DNA from: DATFBY01 sp035253585
GTDB lineage: Bacteria; Gemmatimonadota; Gemmatimonadetes; Gemmatimonadales; Gemmatimonadaceae
NCBI GenBank assembly: GCA_035253585.1
Contig: DATFBY010000132.1
Span: forward strand, 1-35,204
DNA: 35,204 nt
Direction: 5' to 3'
Shown here: piece after piece, positions 22,925 through 30,834 of the stretch
Layout: each line of letters opens with the position of its first letter
How positions within the stretch are numbered: the stretch's first letter is position 1
Position numbers and translations under genes: made by a program
The notes under the pieces: generated by a model
Told to the model about the DNA's origin: nothing
Seen by the model: the letters and a program-made list of their open reading frames with translations, nothing else
Database searches by the model: none

Positions 22925-24724
22925 TCATTCGTCCCTGATGTCCTCTTTTTTTTTCTCCCGGAGCTCTGGATTGATTGCCGAGGGTATCGGACTGCCGGTC
23001 GGTGGCGTGATCGCTCGCTCGCGCGCGACGGTAGGCTCCGCGGTGGCGGGGCCGGGCTCTTCAGGAAGTCCCAGCTCGCGCCGCGCACGGTTCAATGCGT
23101 CGTCGACGTTTCCGAAGAGCTGTTGGTCGCCGATGTCGTCCAAGAGACCGGAGCGACCGAGCGCCACGGTTGGCTGCGCATGGACATCGCTCAGCAATAC
23201 AAGCGTGCCATCCTTGCGGGAGCGTTGCACGACGTCGCGCAAGACGTGAAGGCCCGTGGCGTCGATGGCCGGTACGTTTCGCATACGCAGGATGAGAACA
23301 CGCGGCTTCCCCATTGTGCGCGCCAGCGTGTCTTTGAACGTCTCCGCCGCGCCAAAAAAAAATGGGCCGTTGATCTCGTAGACGATGACGCCGCGGGGCA
23401 CATTGCGTGTGCGCATTGCATTGGGATCGCTTTCGTCCACGTTCTCCATGAACTCGCGCGCGATGACGGAGACATTGGTGACCTCGGCCATGCGCTTCAT
23501 GAAGAGAAACGCGGCCATGATCATGCCGACTTCGATCGCAACTGTCAGGTCGACGAGCACTGTCAGGAAAAACGTGATGAGGAGTACAGTGACGTCGCTC
23601 TTTGGCGCGGTGAGGAGATTCCTGAAGGACCGCCAGTCGCTCATGTTATAGGCTACGACCAGCAGAATCGCGCCGAGTACGGCCAGTGGAATGAGTCCAG
23701 CCAGACGCCCGAGAAAGAGCGCGATGAGCAGCAGCGTGATGGCGTGCACGATCCCGGCGATCGGGGTGCGCGCCCCATTCCGAATGTTGGTTGCCGTTCG
23801 CGCGATCGCGCCGGTGGCGGGAATCCCGCCGAAGATCGGGGACGCGACGTTGGCCACACCCTGCGCCACGAGCTCCATGTTGGATCGGTGACGCTTCCCT
23901 GTCATTCCATCGGCGACGACAGCGGACAGTAGTGACTCGATGCCCGCGAGCAGCGCGATGGTGATCGCCGGGTTGGCGAGTGCGCGGAGATCCGAAGGGC
24001 TTACCATCGGCAGCGCGGGGGATGGAAGCGCGAAAGAAATTGTGCCGAAACGCGACTCGATAGTCTCGACGTCGAGTCGTAGCGCCCGCCCGACGAGTGT
24101 ACACAGAACGAGGGCGACGAATGGTCCCGGAATCCGTCGCTCGACGCGAGGCCAGAGCTGGATGACCAGTAGAGCCAGCGCGGCGAGTCCAATCGCGTGC
24201 CAATTGTAGCTTGTGATATGCTGCGCGTACGCGCCCCACTTCTGGAGGAAGTCGGCGGGGACCACCCCCATTCGGAGGCCAAGGACATCTTTGATCTGCT
24301 GGCTAGCGATGATCAGTGCGATGCCTGCGGTAAATCCGGTGGTGACAGGATACGGGATGAACTTGATGGCACCCCCAAGGCCGGCGAGACCCATGACGAT
24401 GAGGATCAAGCCCGCCATGAGCGTGGCCGCCGCCAATCCGGAATAGCCGTATTGATGCACTGTGCCGTAGACGATGACGACGAAGGCGCCGGTCGGTCCG
24501 CCGACCTGTACCGCGCTGCCGCCGAGTGCGGAGATGACGAATCCAGCGATGATCGCAGTGAAAATCCCTTGCTGCGGACTGACGCCCGAGGCGATGCCGA
24601 ACGCAATGGCGAGCGGCAGCGCGACAACGCCGACGATCACACCGGCCGTAATGTCAGGCAGCAGCTCCGAGCGCCTATAGTCTCGGAGCGACGTGACAAG
24701 TTGTGGAACGAGCTTGCGATGCAC
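22925..24724 (-). CDS. SulP-family anion transporter with STAS domain
   Basis: About 599 aa from GTG 24724, the usual SulP length; longer starts up to 25012 run through the promoter of the divergent kinase. The N-terminal 400 residues hold about 12 membrane spans and family blocks such as VALPLAIAFGIASGVSP, QVGGPTGAF and NMELVAQGVANVASPIFGG. A STAS domain follows (IYEINGPFFFGAAE to IDATGLHVL, with Thr at the usual Ser/Thr regulatory position). SulP proteins carry sulfate, bicarbonate or other anions; substrate not decidable. Two 9-nt homopolymers lie in the 3' half: T9 on the sense strand (23354-23362) inside the STAS domain and A9 (22946-22954) near the stop. No ribosome binding site is clear. 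Confidence 0.88.
   Translation of the reverse strand: MHRKLVPQLVTSLRDYRRSELLPDITAGVIVGVVALPLAIAFGIASGVSPQQGIFTAIIAGFVISALGGSAVQVGGPTGAFVVIVYGTVHQYGYSGLAAATLMAGLILIVMGLAGLGGAIKFIPYPVTTGFTAGIALIIASQQIKDVLGLRMGVVPADFLQKWGAYAQHITSYNWHAIGLAALALLVIQLWPRVERRIPGPFVALVLCTLVGRALRLDVETIESRFGTISFALPSPALPMVSPSDLRALANPAITIALLAGIESLLSAVVADGMTGKRHRSNMELVAQGVANVASPIFGGIPATGAIARTATNIRNGARTPIAGIVHAITLLLIALFLGRLAGLIPLAVLGAILLVVAYNMSDWRSFRNLLTAPKSDVTVLLITFFLTVLVDLTVAIEVGMIMAAFLFMKRMAEVTNVSVIAREFMENVDESDPNAMRTRNVPRGVIVYEINGPFFFGAAETFKDTLARTMGKPRVLILRMRNVPAIDATGLHVLRDVVQRSRKDGTLVLLSDVHAQPTVALGRSGLLDDIGDQQLFGNVDDALNRARRELGLPEEPGPATAEPTVARERAITPPTGSPIPSAINPELREKKKEDIRDE
22946..22954. repeat. 9-nt A/T homopolymer in the SulP gene tail
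   Basis: T9 on the plus strand, read as AAA-AAA-AAA (three Lys) near the SulP C-terminus. In this GC-rich context AAG would be expected. A +1 or -1 slip would change only the last few residues. Confidence 0.9.
23354..23362. repeat. 9-nt A/T homopolymer in the SulP STAS domain
   Basis: A9 on the plus strand, read as TTT-TTT-TTT (three Phe) in the first part of the STAS domain. A slip here would truncate or garble the STAS domain while leaving the membrane transporter intact. Confidence 0.9.
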
Positions 24725-24848
24725 CGCGCAGCGGTCGATGGCGAGAGCACGGGAGGAAGAACATTTAAGATTAATCGAGCGCGGCGAGCCACGCTCGTCC
24801 CCACCGTGCCCCCCTCGTCCCCACGCTGACCGCGACGTCCCGGCGCGA

Positions 24849-24877
24849 TTGCAGCGCCTGGGAGCGTCCCGTAGTCT
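24849..24877 (+). promoter_or_regulatory. Candidate promoter of the LytS-type kinase gene
   Basis: TTGCAG (24849-24854) and TAGTCT (24872-24877) are 17 nt apart. The predicted start of transcription is only a few bases before ATG 24888, which has no clear Shine-Dalgarno sequence, so the message would be nearly leaderless. Confidence 0.35.
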
Positions 24878-24887
24878 GTGTGGACCC

Positions 24888-26087
24888 ATGAGTAAAGAGA
24901 CCTTGCTCACGCGCTCGCCCGAAGCGCCTGACGACCGCAACGCGGTCGTCAGGCCGAGGGTGAGTGTGTGGGCCATCGCCGTGGTGGCGATGCTGGCCAG
25001 TGCGGCGCTCAAGTTCTGGTATTTCTATCTGGATGACGTCGCGCACGGCGATCAGCACACCTGGCCCGTGCGAGCGATCGAAGAAGGAACTGGAGCGATC
25101 GCCGGCGTCCCGCTGATCGTCGCCGTCGTCGCCTTCTTCGAGCGCTTCCCACTCGATCGCCCCGGATGGAAGCAGCGGCTCCCGGCGCACGTCGCGGCGA
25201 TGGTCGTCACGTCGGTGCTGCACACCACGCTGAACCTCGTTCTCCGCAGGGCATCGTTCGCGCTCTTCGATCTCGGATCGTACGACTATGGGCGAATGAG
25301 CGTGCGATATCTGATGGAGCTACCGAACGACGCGATCAGCTATGCGACGATCCTCGCCGTGATTCTCGGCGTTCGGTACTACGCGGCGTTGCGCGACCGC
25401 GAGGTGCAGGCGGCGGAGCTGCAACGCGGGCTGGTCGAGGCGCAGCTCAGGAATCTTCGGCTTCAGCTTCAGCCACACTTTCTCTTCAACGCGCTGAATA
25501 CGATCTCGTCGACGATGTACGAAGACCCGGTGGCGGCCGATACCATGATCGGTCAGCTCTCGGAGCTGCTTCGGCATTCGTTGCGCACGGCGCGAACCGC
25601 GGAAGTGTCGCTGGAGGAGGAGCTGGACGTGCTCGCGCAATACGTGGGACTCATGCGCGCGCGGTTTGGCGAAGGCTTGCAACTTCGACTCGACATCGAT
25701 CCGGCTGCGCGGTCGGCCGCAGTGCCGACGTTCTTGCTCCAGCCGCTAGTGGAGAACGCGGCGAGACATGGGAATCTGGCGCGCATCGGGCGCGGCATTG
25801 TCATCGTGCGCGCCTCGGTGAGTGGCGGGTTTCTGACGCTCGACGTAGAGGACGATGGCCCCGGGTTGGCCGCCGGGGTCGACTGGCGTCGCGCCGGCGG
25901 TGTCGGACTCGGAGCTACCGCCGATAGGCTACGTCTCCTGCACGGCGACGCGCACCGCTTCGAGGTAGGGAATCTGGAGGACGGTGGATTTCGCGTCCGC
26001 ATGGTTTTCCCGGCGCGCGCACCCGCGCCGGTCAGCGACAGCCGCCCCATTGGCGAGGTTCCCGAGGATGCGAGCGCTCATCGCTGA
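24888..26087 (+). CDS. LytS/YehU-type sensor histidine kinase
   Basis: 399 aa. Four membrane helices (about 28-48, 68-84, 101-118, 146-166), a short coiled coil (168-190), then the His_kinase domain. H197 in LQLQPHFLFNALNTI is the phosphorylated His typical of this family. The ATPase has an N-box (LLQPLVENAARHG) and G-box (VEDDGPGL). ATG 24888 fits the promoter found; an earlier in-frame start at 24693 would overlap the SulP gene. It ends 20 nt inside the response-regulator gene, so the two are a coupled pair. The signal is unknown; the sensing part is only the membrane region. Confidence 0.92.
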   Translation: MSKETLLTRSPEAPDDRNAVVRPRVSVWAIAVVAMLASAALKFWYFYLDDVAHGDQHTWPVRAIEEGTGAIAGVPLIVAVVAFFERFPLDRPGWKQRLPAHVAAMVVTSVLHTTLNLVLRRASFALFDLGSYDYGRMSVRYLMELPNDAISYATILAVILGVRYYAALRDREVQAAELQRGLVEAQLRNLRLQLQPHFLFNALNTISSTMYEDPVAADTMIGQLSELLRHSLRTARTAEVSLEEELDVLAQYVGLMRARFGEGLQLRLDIDPAARSAAVPTFLLQPLVENAARHGNLARIGRGIVIVRASVSGGFLTLDVEDDGPGLAAGVDWRRAGGVGLGATADRLRLLHGDAHRFEVGNLEDGGFRVRMVFPARAPAPVSDSRPIGEVPEDASAHR

Positions 26088-26823
26088 CGACGAAGCGCCT
26101 GCACGGCGAAAGCTGCGCCGGCTGCTCGACGCCGAGCACGACATGACGGTCGTGGGCGAGGCGTCGAATGGACGTGAGGCGGTGGAGGCGATCGCGGAGC
26201 AGAAGCCCGACCTCGTCTTTCTCGATGTGCAGATGCCGGAGCTCGACGGATTCGCGGTGGTCGATGCGATCGGCGTCGACGCGATGCCGCCTACGGTCTT
26301 CGTGACGGCGTATGACGAGCATGCGCTCAAGGCGTTCGAGGTGCGCGCCATCGACTATCTCCTCAAGCCATTCACGCCCGAGCGATTTCGCAGCGTCCTG
26401 GCGAACGTTCGTACCAGGTATGGCGGCGGTCCTCAGCCCGCGGACTCGCAGCAGCTGGCACAGCTCCTCCAGAGCGTGGCGACACCGCCAAGATATCTGC
26501 GCCGCATTCTCGTGCACCGCGACGAAAAGGCGTTTCTGCTGCCTGTCGAGAAGATCGATCGCGTCGAGGCCGAGAGAAACTACGTTCGTCTCCACACGGC
26601 GTCGGGCGCGTTTCAGCTTCGCGGAACATTGACCGCGCTTTCGGCGCGTCTCGATCCCGCCATGTTCCTGCGCATCAATCGCTCGGAGCTCGTCAGGCTC
26701 GACGCGATCGCCGAGCTGCACCCGTGGTTTCACGGCGATTACCGCGTGGTACTGCGCGACGGGAGCACTCGCATGTGGAGCCGGCGGTTTCGCGCACAGG
26801 CAGAGGGGGAGTTCGGCTCCTGA
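26068..26823 (+). CDS. LytTR-family response regulator
   Basis: 251 aa. Receiver domain 1-120 with D7/D8, phospho-acceptor D53 (FLDVQMP), T80 and K100 (YLLKPF). A linker follows, then a LytTR DNA-binding domain (about 145-250) with RRILVHRDEKAFLLPVEKI, the VEAERNYVRLHT block and FLRINRSELVRLDAI. Phosphorylated by the overlapping kinase, it should bind direct repeats upstream of its targets. The ATG at 26068 lies within the kinase 3' end; the longer frame from GTG 25984 only retranslates the kinase. The genes controlled are unknown, though the neighbouring SulP and PQQ-enzyme genes are candidates. Confidence 0.93.
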   Translation: MRALIADDEAPARRKLRRLLDAEHDMTVVGEASNGREAVEAIAEQKPDLVFLDVQMPELDGFAVVDAIGVDAMPPTVFVTAYDEHALKAFEVRAIDYLLKPFTPERFRSVLANVRTRYGGGPQPADSQQLAQLLQSVATPPRYLRRILVHRDEKAFLLPVEKIDRVEAERNYVRLHTASGAFQLRGTLTALSARLDPAMFLRINRSELVRLDAIAELHPWFHGDYRVVLRDGSTRMWSRRFRAQAEGEFGS

Positions 26824-26961
26824 TCGCGCGTTGGCCGCTCAGCGGTGTGCACACGTCGCCGCTCGTCCCCTGCCCATCCCGCTCATCCCGTTTTCGTTTC
26901 GCACTGGGCGCGGTCCTCCCACTATGTCCCGCATCAGGACCACACACGGACCGAGGACACC

Positions 26962-28950
26962 ATGCGTACGCATGCACGATTTGCATTGTTAGGCCTGCTG
27001 ACCGGATGCGCTTCGTCGCCGGCGCCGCATCCGGCGGACGGCATCGCGGCACAAATGGAGGCGGGCGAATGGCGCGCTTACGGGCGCGATGTGCTGGGCT
27101 CGCGCTATTCGCCGCTCACCGAGATCAGGCCGCAGAACGTCGGACGCCTGACGGTCGCCTGGACATACTCCACGGGCGAAGGGGAGTTGCCCGTGGCCAA
27201 GATGGAGCGCTTCGCGTTCGAGGCAACGCCGTTGGTATTCGATGAAACTCTGTATCTCAGCACGCCACTGGGCCGCGTCATCGCGCTCGATCCCACTACC
27301 GGCGCTCAGCGCTGGCGCTACGACCCGGCGGTGGATCAGAAGCTCAGATTCGGCGATTTCACCAATCGCGGCGTTTCAATGTGGGAAAATCATGCTGCGG
27401 CGCCGAACGATCGCTGTCGCCGCACGATCTTTCTGGCTACGATCGACGCGCGTCTGATCGCGCTCGACGCGCGCGACGGGGTGCCATGCGCCAACTTCGG
27501 AGCGAACGGAGTAGTCGACCTGCGTCGCGGTTTGCGAAACGCGCCATTCGAGATCGAAGAGTACGAGCAGACGTCGCCGCCCGCGGTGGTGAACGGTGTC
27601 GTCGTGGTCGGTTCCGCCATCGCCGACAACAGCCGCACCGACGCCGTGAGCGGCGAAGTGCGCGGCTTCGATGCCATCACCGGCGCCCTCCGGTGGACGT
27701 GGGATCCCGTACCGCAGAATCCGTCCGATCCCGCATATGGATCGTGGATCGGTCCGAAAGCGAGAAGCACCGGTGCGGCGAACGCGTGGTCCATCATCGC
27801 CGCGGACCCGGAGCGCGATCTGGTGTTCGTTCCCACGTCAAGCCCGAGCCCGGACTACTACGGCGGGGAGCGCCTCGGTGACAATCGCTACGGCAACTCG
27901 ATCGTCGCGCTGCGCGCGTCGACCGGCCGCGTGGTGTGGCATTTCCAGACCGTGCATCATGATCTCTGGGATTACGACAACGCGGCGCCGCCCACGCTGG
28001 TCACCATCACACGTGCCGGTCGCGAGATCCCGGCGGTGCTGCAGGCCACGAAGACGGGCCAGCTGTTCGTACTGCACCGGGAGACGGGTGAGCCGATCTT
28101 TCCGGTCGAGGAGCGCGCCGTGCCCGCCAGCGATGTGGCAGGCGAGCGGGCGTCGCCGACGCAGCCCTTCAGCTCGCTCCCCGCGTTGAGCCCGCACCGC
28201 CTCACCGCCGACCAGGCGTTCGGCATGAACGAAATCGATCGTCAGGCATGCCGACAGCGAATGGAGCGGTTGCGCAACGAAGGAATTTTCACGCCGCCCA
28301 GCATGAAGGGCACCTTTGTGATGCCATCGAACATCGGAGGCGCGCATTGGGGAGGTGTCGCATTCGATCCTGTGAGGCAGATCGCGGTGATCCCCGTGAA
28401 TAGGGTAGCGACCGAAGTGCAGATCCTCTCCCGCGAGGAGATCGACAGCGTGCGGGCACGCCGGCGCCGCGGAAAGCGGTTGGATGGGGACTGGGAGTAC
28501 GCGTCGATGCGCGGTACACCCTATGGAATGCGTCGCCGCATCATGCGAGCGGAGAGCGGCGTACCGTGTACGCCTCCGCCGTTCGGCGCGCTGGTCGCGA
28601 TCGATCTCGGCACCGGCAAGAAAGTCTGGGATGTACCACTCGGTGACCTGCGAGGGATGCTCGGCGGGAGTGGCGGCGATGGTGCACCGCTGGGCACGCC
28701 GAACCTTGGCGGTGCGATCGTGACGGCGAGCGGCCTCGTCTTCATCGCAGCGACGGCCGATCGGCGAATCCGCGCGTTCGACATCCGGAGCGGTGCCGAG
28801 CTGTGGAGCGGCGAGCTGCCAGCGGGTGGCCGCGCGACGCCGATGACGTACCGAGCGACGCCAGGCGGAAAGCAGTATGTCGTGATCGCGGCGGGCGGTC
28901 AGAACATCTGGGGTCCGGGTGACCGGCTGGTGGCGTTCGCACTGCCTTGA
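26962..28950 (+). CDS. PQQ-dependent glucose/quinoprotein dehydrogenase, lipoprotein form
   Basis: 662 aa. The first 16 residues are a lipoprotein signal (LLGLLTGC, C16), replacing the five-helix membrane anchor of enterobacterial Gcd. The rest is an eight-bladed PQQ propeller of Gcd type, with GDNRYGNSIVALRASTG, then HHDLWDYDNAAPPTL (D337/D339, catalytic-Asp region) and QATKTG (K364, PQQ contact). It should oxidise an aldose or alcohol in the periplasm and pass electrons to quinone or cytochrome. ATG 26962 has a GAGG five bases upstream. No PQQ biosynthesis gene is present in the window. Electron acceptor and substrate remain open, so no gene symbol is given. Confidence 0.9.
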   Translation: MRTHARFALLGLLTGCASSPAPHPADGIAAQMEAGEWRAYGRDVLGSRYSPLTEIRPQNVGRLTVAWTYSTGEGELPVAKMERFAFEATPLVFDETLYLSTPLGRVIALDPTTGAQRWRYDPAVDQKLRFGDFTNRGVSMWENHAAAPNDRCRRTIFLATIDARLIALDARDGVPCANFGANGVVDLRRGLRNAPFEIEEYEQTSPPAVVNGVVVVGSAIADNSRTDAVSGEVRGFDAITGALRWTWDPVPQNPSDPAYGSWIGPKARSTGAANAWSIIAADPERDLVFVPTSSPSPDYYGGERLGDNRYGNSIVALRASTGRVVWHFQTVHHDLWDYDNAAPPTLVTITRAGREIPAVLQATKTGQLFVLHRETGEPIFPVEERAVPASDVAGERASPTQPFSSLPALSPHRLTADQAFGMNEIDRQACRQRMERLRNEGIFTPPSMKGTFVMPSNIGGAHWGGVAFDPVRQIAVIPVNRVATEVQILSREEIDSVRARRRRGKRLDGDWEYASMRGTPYGMRRRIMRAESGVPCTPPPFGALVAIDLGTGKKVWDVPLGDLRGMLGGSGGDGAPLGTPNLGGAIVTASGLVFIAATADRRIRAFDIRSGAELWSGELPAGGRATPMTYRATPGGKQYVVIAAGGQNIWGPGDRLVAFALP

Positions 28951-28998
28951 GTCGCCGTTCGGTATCGTCTTTGCTCTGAGCAGCGTCGAGGCAGCGGC

Positions 28999-29027
28999 TT
29001 GCTCGCCGCCTCACAACAGCGTATTAA
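28999..29027 (+). promoter_or_regulatory. Candidate promoter of the small exported-protein gene
   Basis: TTGCTC (28999-29004) and TATTAA (29022-29027) are spaced by 17 nt. Transcription would begin near 29034, giving a leader of about 22 nt with AGGA before ATG 29056. Confidence 0.45.
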
Positions 29028-29055
29028 GCAGCATCCCAACACCGGACCAGGAACG

Positions 29056-29433
29056 ATGATCCGATCACTTCGCGCATCTACACTCGGCGCGGTGCTCGTC
29101 GCCGGCGCGTTGGCGTTGACCTCGCGCGCGAGCGCGCAGGAGCTCGCCACCGCTCAGGCGGCCGGCCCCACTCTCGCGGCGGCCAGCGTCGGCTTCCGCC
29201 CCACTCTACACGAAGCTTCGCCAGATGAAGCTCTCCTCCAGCGACGCGGCGGGCTCAGCAGCGGGCAGAAGCTCATGATACTCGGCGGCGCCACGTTCCT
29301 CGTGGGCGCGCTCGTCGGCGACGATGCGGGCACGGTGATCATGGTCGGTGGTGCCGTGATCGGACTCTACGGACTGTACCTCTGGCTCAACGAGGGCGCC
29401 GTCGGCGTGGGAACGAGCATCCCGGCGCCGTGA
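29056..29433 (+). CDS. Small exported membrane-associated protein, 125 aa
   Basis: A signal peptide ends at RASA-QE (about residue 28). A polar middle section (30-75) is followed by two hydrophobic, Gly-rich helices (about 78-93 and 96-115) separated by GDDAG, and a short tail ending in PAP. The Gly-rich helices resemble a glycine-zipper pair. ATG 29056 has AGGA just upstream. It has its own promoter and is followed by a repeated hairpin. I do not recognise the family; an envelope role is likely. Confidence 0.72.
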   Translation: MIRSLRASTLGAVLVAGALALTSRASAQELATAQAAGPTLAAASVGFRPTLHEASPDEALLQRRGGLSSGQKLMILGGATFLVGALVGDDAGTVIMVGGAVIGLYGLYLWLNEGAVGVGTSIPAP

Positions 29434-29459
29434 GCGCGCGAGTGGTTCCGGACGGCACG

Positions 29460-29508
29460 ACGCCCGCGTGGACTGTGTTGTTCACGCGGGCGTTGTTCAC
29501 GCGGGCGT
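29460..29508. repeat. One left arm with two identical right arms: alternative hairpins
   Basis: ACGCCCGCGTG (29460-29470) can pair perfectly with CACGCGGGCGT at 29483-29493 or at 29498-29508. The two right arms lie in a 15-bp tandem duplication, GTTGTTCACGCGGGC (29478-29492 and 29493-29507). It lies 26 nt after the 125-aa gene and upstream of the patatin gene. It may be a terminator or an attenuator; the rest of the gap (29434-29635) holds nothing else evident. Confidence 0.75.
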
Positions 29509-29635
29509 TGCACGAACAGGCACACGGTGCCGGGCGACGCGACCTCCCGCGGAACGAATCGTCCTTCGGGTGAGCGCGCGAAACCCGGCGGCGCGCGCGC
29601 GGGTATTCACTGTAAGGCAGTCAACGAGGGTGAGC

Positions 29636-30742
29636 GTGGCGTATCAGATCCCCGAGCGCACAGCGCTGGTGCTCGGTGGTGGCGGACTCAAGGGGTTCGC
29701 GCACATCGGCGTCCTTCAAGCATTCGAGGAGCGCGGTATTCGACCGGCGCTCTTCGCGGGCACGAGCATCGGCTCGCTGATTGCTTCGGCGTATCTGGGC
29801 GGGCTCCCATTGGACACGATGGCCGACCGCGCGCGCGCTCTCCGCCGCCGCGACCTGTTCCGCATCAATCACATGGGGATGCTCCTGGAGCGGATGCGGT
29901 CACCGTCGCTCTACCTCGAGGAGCCGCTTCGCGAGCTGTGCGTGAACAACTGCCCGCCCGGGACGTTCGAGGACCTTCCGCAGACGCTGCTCGTCAATAC
30001 TGTCGATCTCGAGCGGGGCACGCAGGTGGTGTGGGGGCTACCGGGACTGCGCGACGTACCCGTGATCGATGCCGTGTACGCATCGTGCGCGCTCCCCGGC
30101 GCGTTCCCGCCCGGCCGTGTCGATGGACGCGTGTGCGTCGACGGCGGAACGATCGACAACCTTCCCGTCTCGGTGGCCGGTGTCGACATGGACGCGATCA
30201 TCGCCGTGGATGTCGGCAGCTCGGAGCTGTCGCACGAGACGGAGATCACGAGTCAGGGTTTCGCCGCGATGTACATGCGTGCGGCCACGATCATGATGCA
30301 CGCGCTGCAGGTCCGGCCGCTGGAGACGTGGACCGGCCAGCCGATGCTACTGATCCGTCCGAAGGTCGGGCATCGAAGCTGGTTCAGCTTCCACGACTTC
30401 GATGAGGTCATTCAAGCTGGCTACGTCGCCGCATGCACCGCACTCGATCAGATCGGCGACTCCCTCTTCTCGTCAGGCGGGATCTATCCACGTCGACGAG
30501 TCGATGTCTCCGTCGATCGCACGAAGTGCATCGCCTGCGGATTGTGCGTCGCGCTGGCTCCTCGGCTCATGGCGCGCGACGCGAGCGGCAAGGCCTACGC
30601 GACGTGCTCCCCAGTCGAGTGGTCCCCGGCGGACGGCGACTTCGTTCACCAATGCCCCACCAGCGCAATCCTGGTTCGCCCAGAGCGACGGAAGACGAAG
30701 AGAAGCTCGGGGGAGAAGCGACTGCAGAAGGCGACGGAATAG
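29636..30742 (+). CDS. Patatin-like phospholipase fused to a ferredoxin-type domain
   Basis: 368 aa from GTG 29636, with GAGG six bases upstream. Residues 8-275 form a bacterial patatin domain: oxyanion loop GGGGLKG, nucleophile elbow G-T-S44-I-G, and D169 in VDGG, giving the Ser-Asp dyad. Residues 288-347 form a short ferredoxin-like domain: C298-x2-C301-x2-C304 and C340-P, which is the ligand set for a single [4Fe-4S] cluster. An extra C324 lies between. The tail is basic. Patatins hydrolyse acyl lipids; the cluster may sense redox state or dock a reductase. No signal peptide, so cytoplasmic or membrane-bound. The fusion reads through in one uninterrupted frame. Confidence 0.88.
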   Translation: MAYQIPERTALVLGGGGLKGFAHIGVLQAFEERGIRPALFAGTSIGSLIASAYLGGLPLDTMADRARALRRRDLFRINHMGMLLERMRSPSLYLEEPLRELCVNNCPPGTFEDLPQTLLVNTVDLERGTQVVWGLPGLRDVPVIDAVYASCALPGAFPPGRVDGRVCVDGGTIDNLPVSVAGVDMDAIIAVDVGSSELSHETEITSQGFAAMYMRAATIMMHALQVRPLETWTGQPMLLIRPKVGHRSWFSFHDFDEVIQAGYVAACTALDQIGDSLFSSGGIYPRRRVDVSVDRTKCIACGLCVALAPRLMARDASGKAYATCSPVEWSPADGDFVHQCPTSAILVRPERRKTKRSSGEKRLQKATE

Positions 30743-30744
30743 CT

Positions 30745-30834
30745 GCGGGAAGCGGGAAGCGGGCAACTGAAACGCAAGCGGCGACGTAGTCATCCGGTGT
30801 GCCTGCTCTTCCCGATTCCCGCTTCCCGCTTCCC
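30745..30834. repeat. Hairpin with tandem-repeat arms (GCGGGAA type) at a convergent gene end
   Basis: The left arm (30745-30763) is tandem copies of the 7-mer GCGGGAA. The right arm (30818-30834) matches it in reverse complement over 17 nt, with a further partly matching copy at 30811-30817. It starts 2 nt after the patatin gene's stop codon. Unlike the GGGACTCG elements, its right arm lies inside the M20 gene and encodes that protein's last residues. Confidence 0.85.

Noticed and set aside
22550..23932. Plus-strand open frame of 460 codons
   Set aside because: Antisense to the SulP transporter and the zinc-motif membrane protein, both with clear family or domain features.
30745..30834. Frameshifted 3' end of the M20 gene caused by the repeat
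   Set aside because: The reading frame passes smoothly through the repeat to a TGA, and all catalytic parts are upstream; it is an added tail, not a damaged gene.
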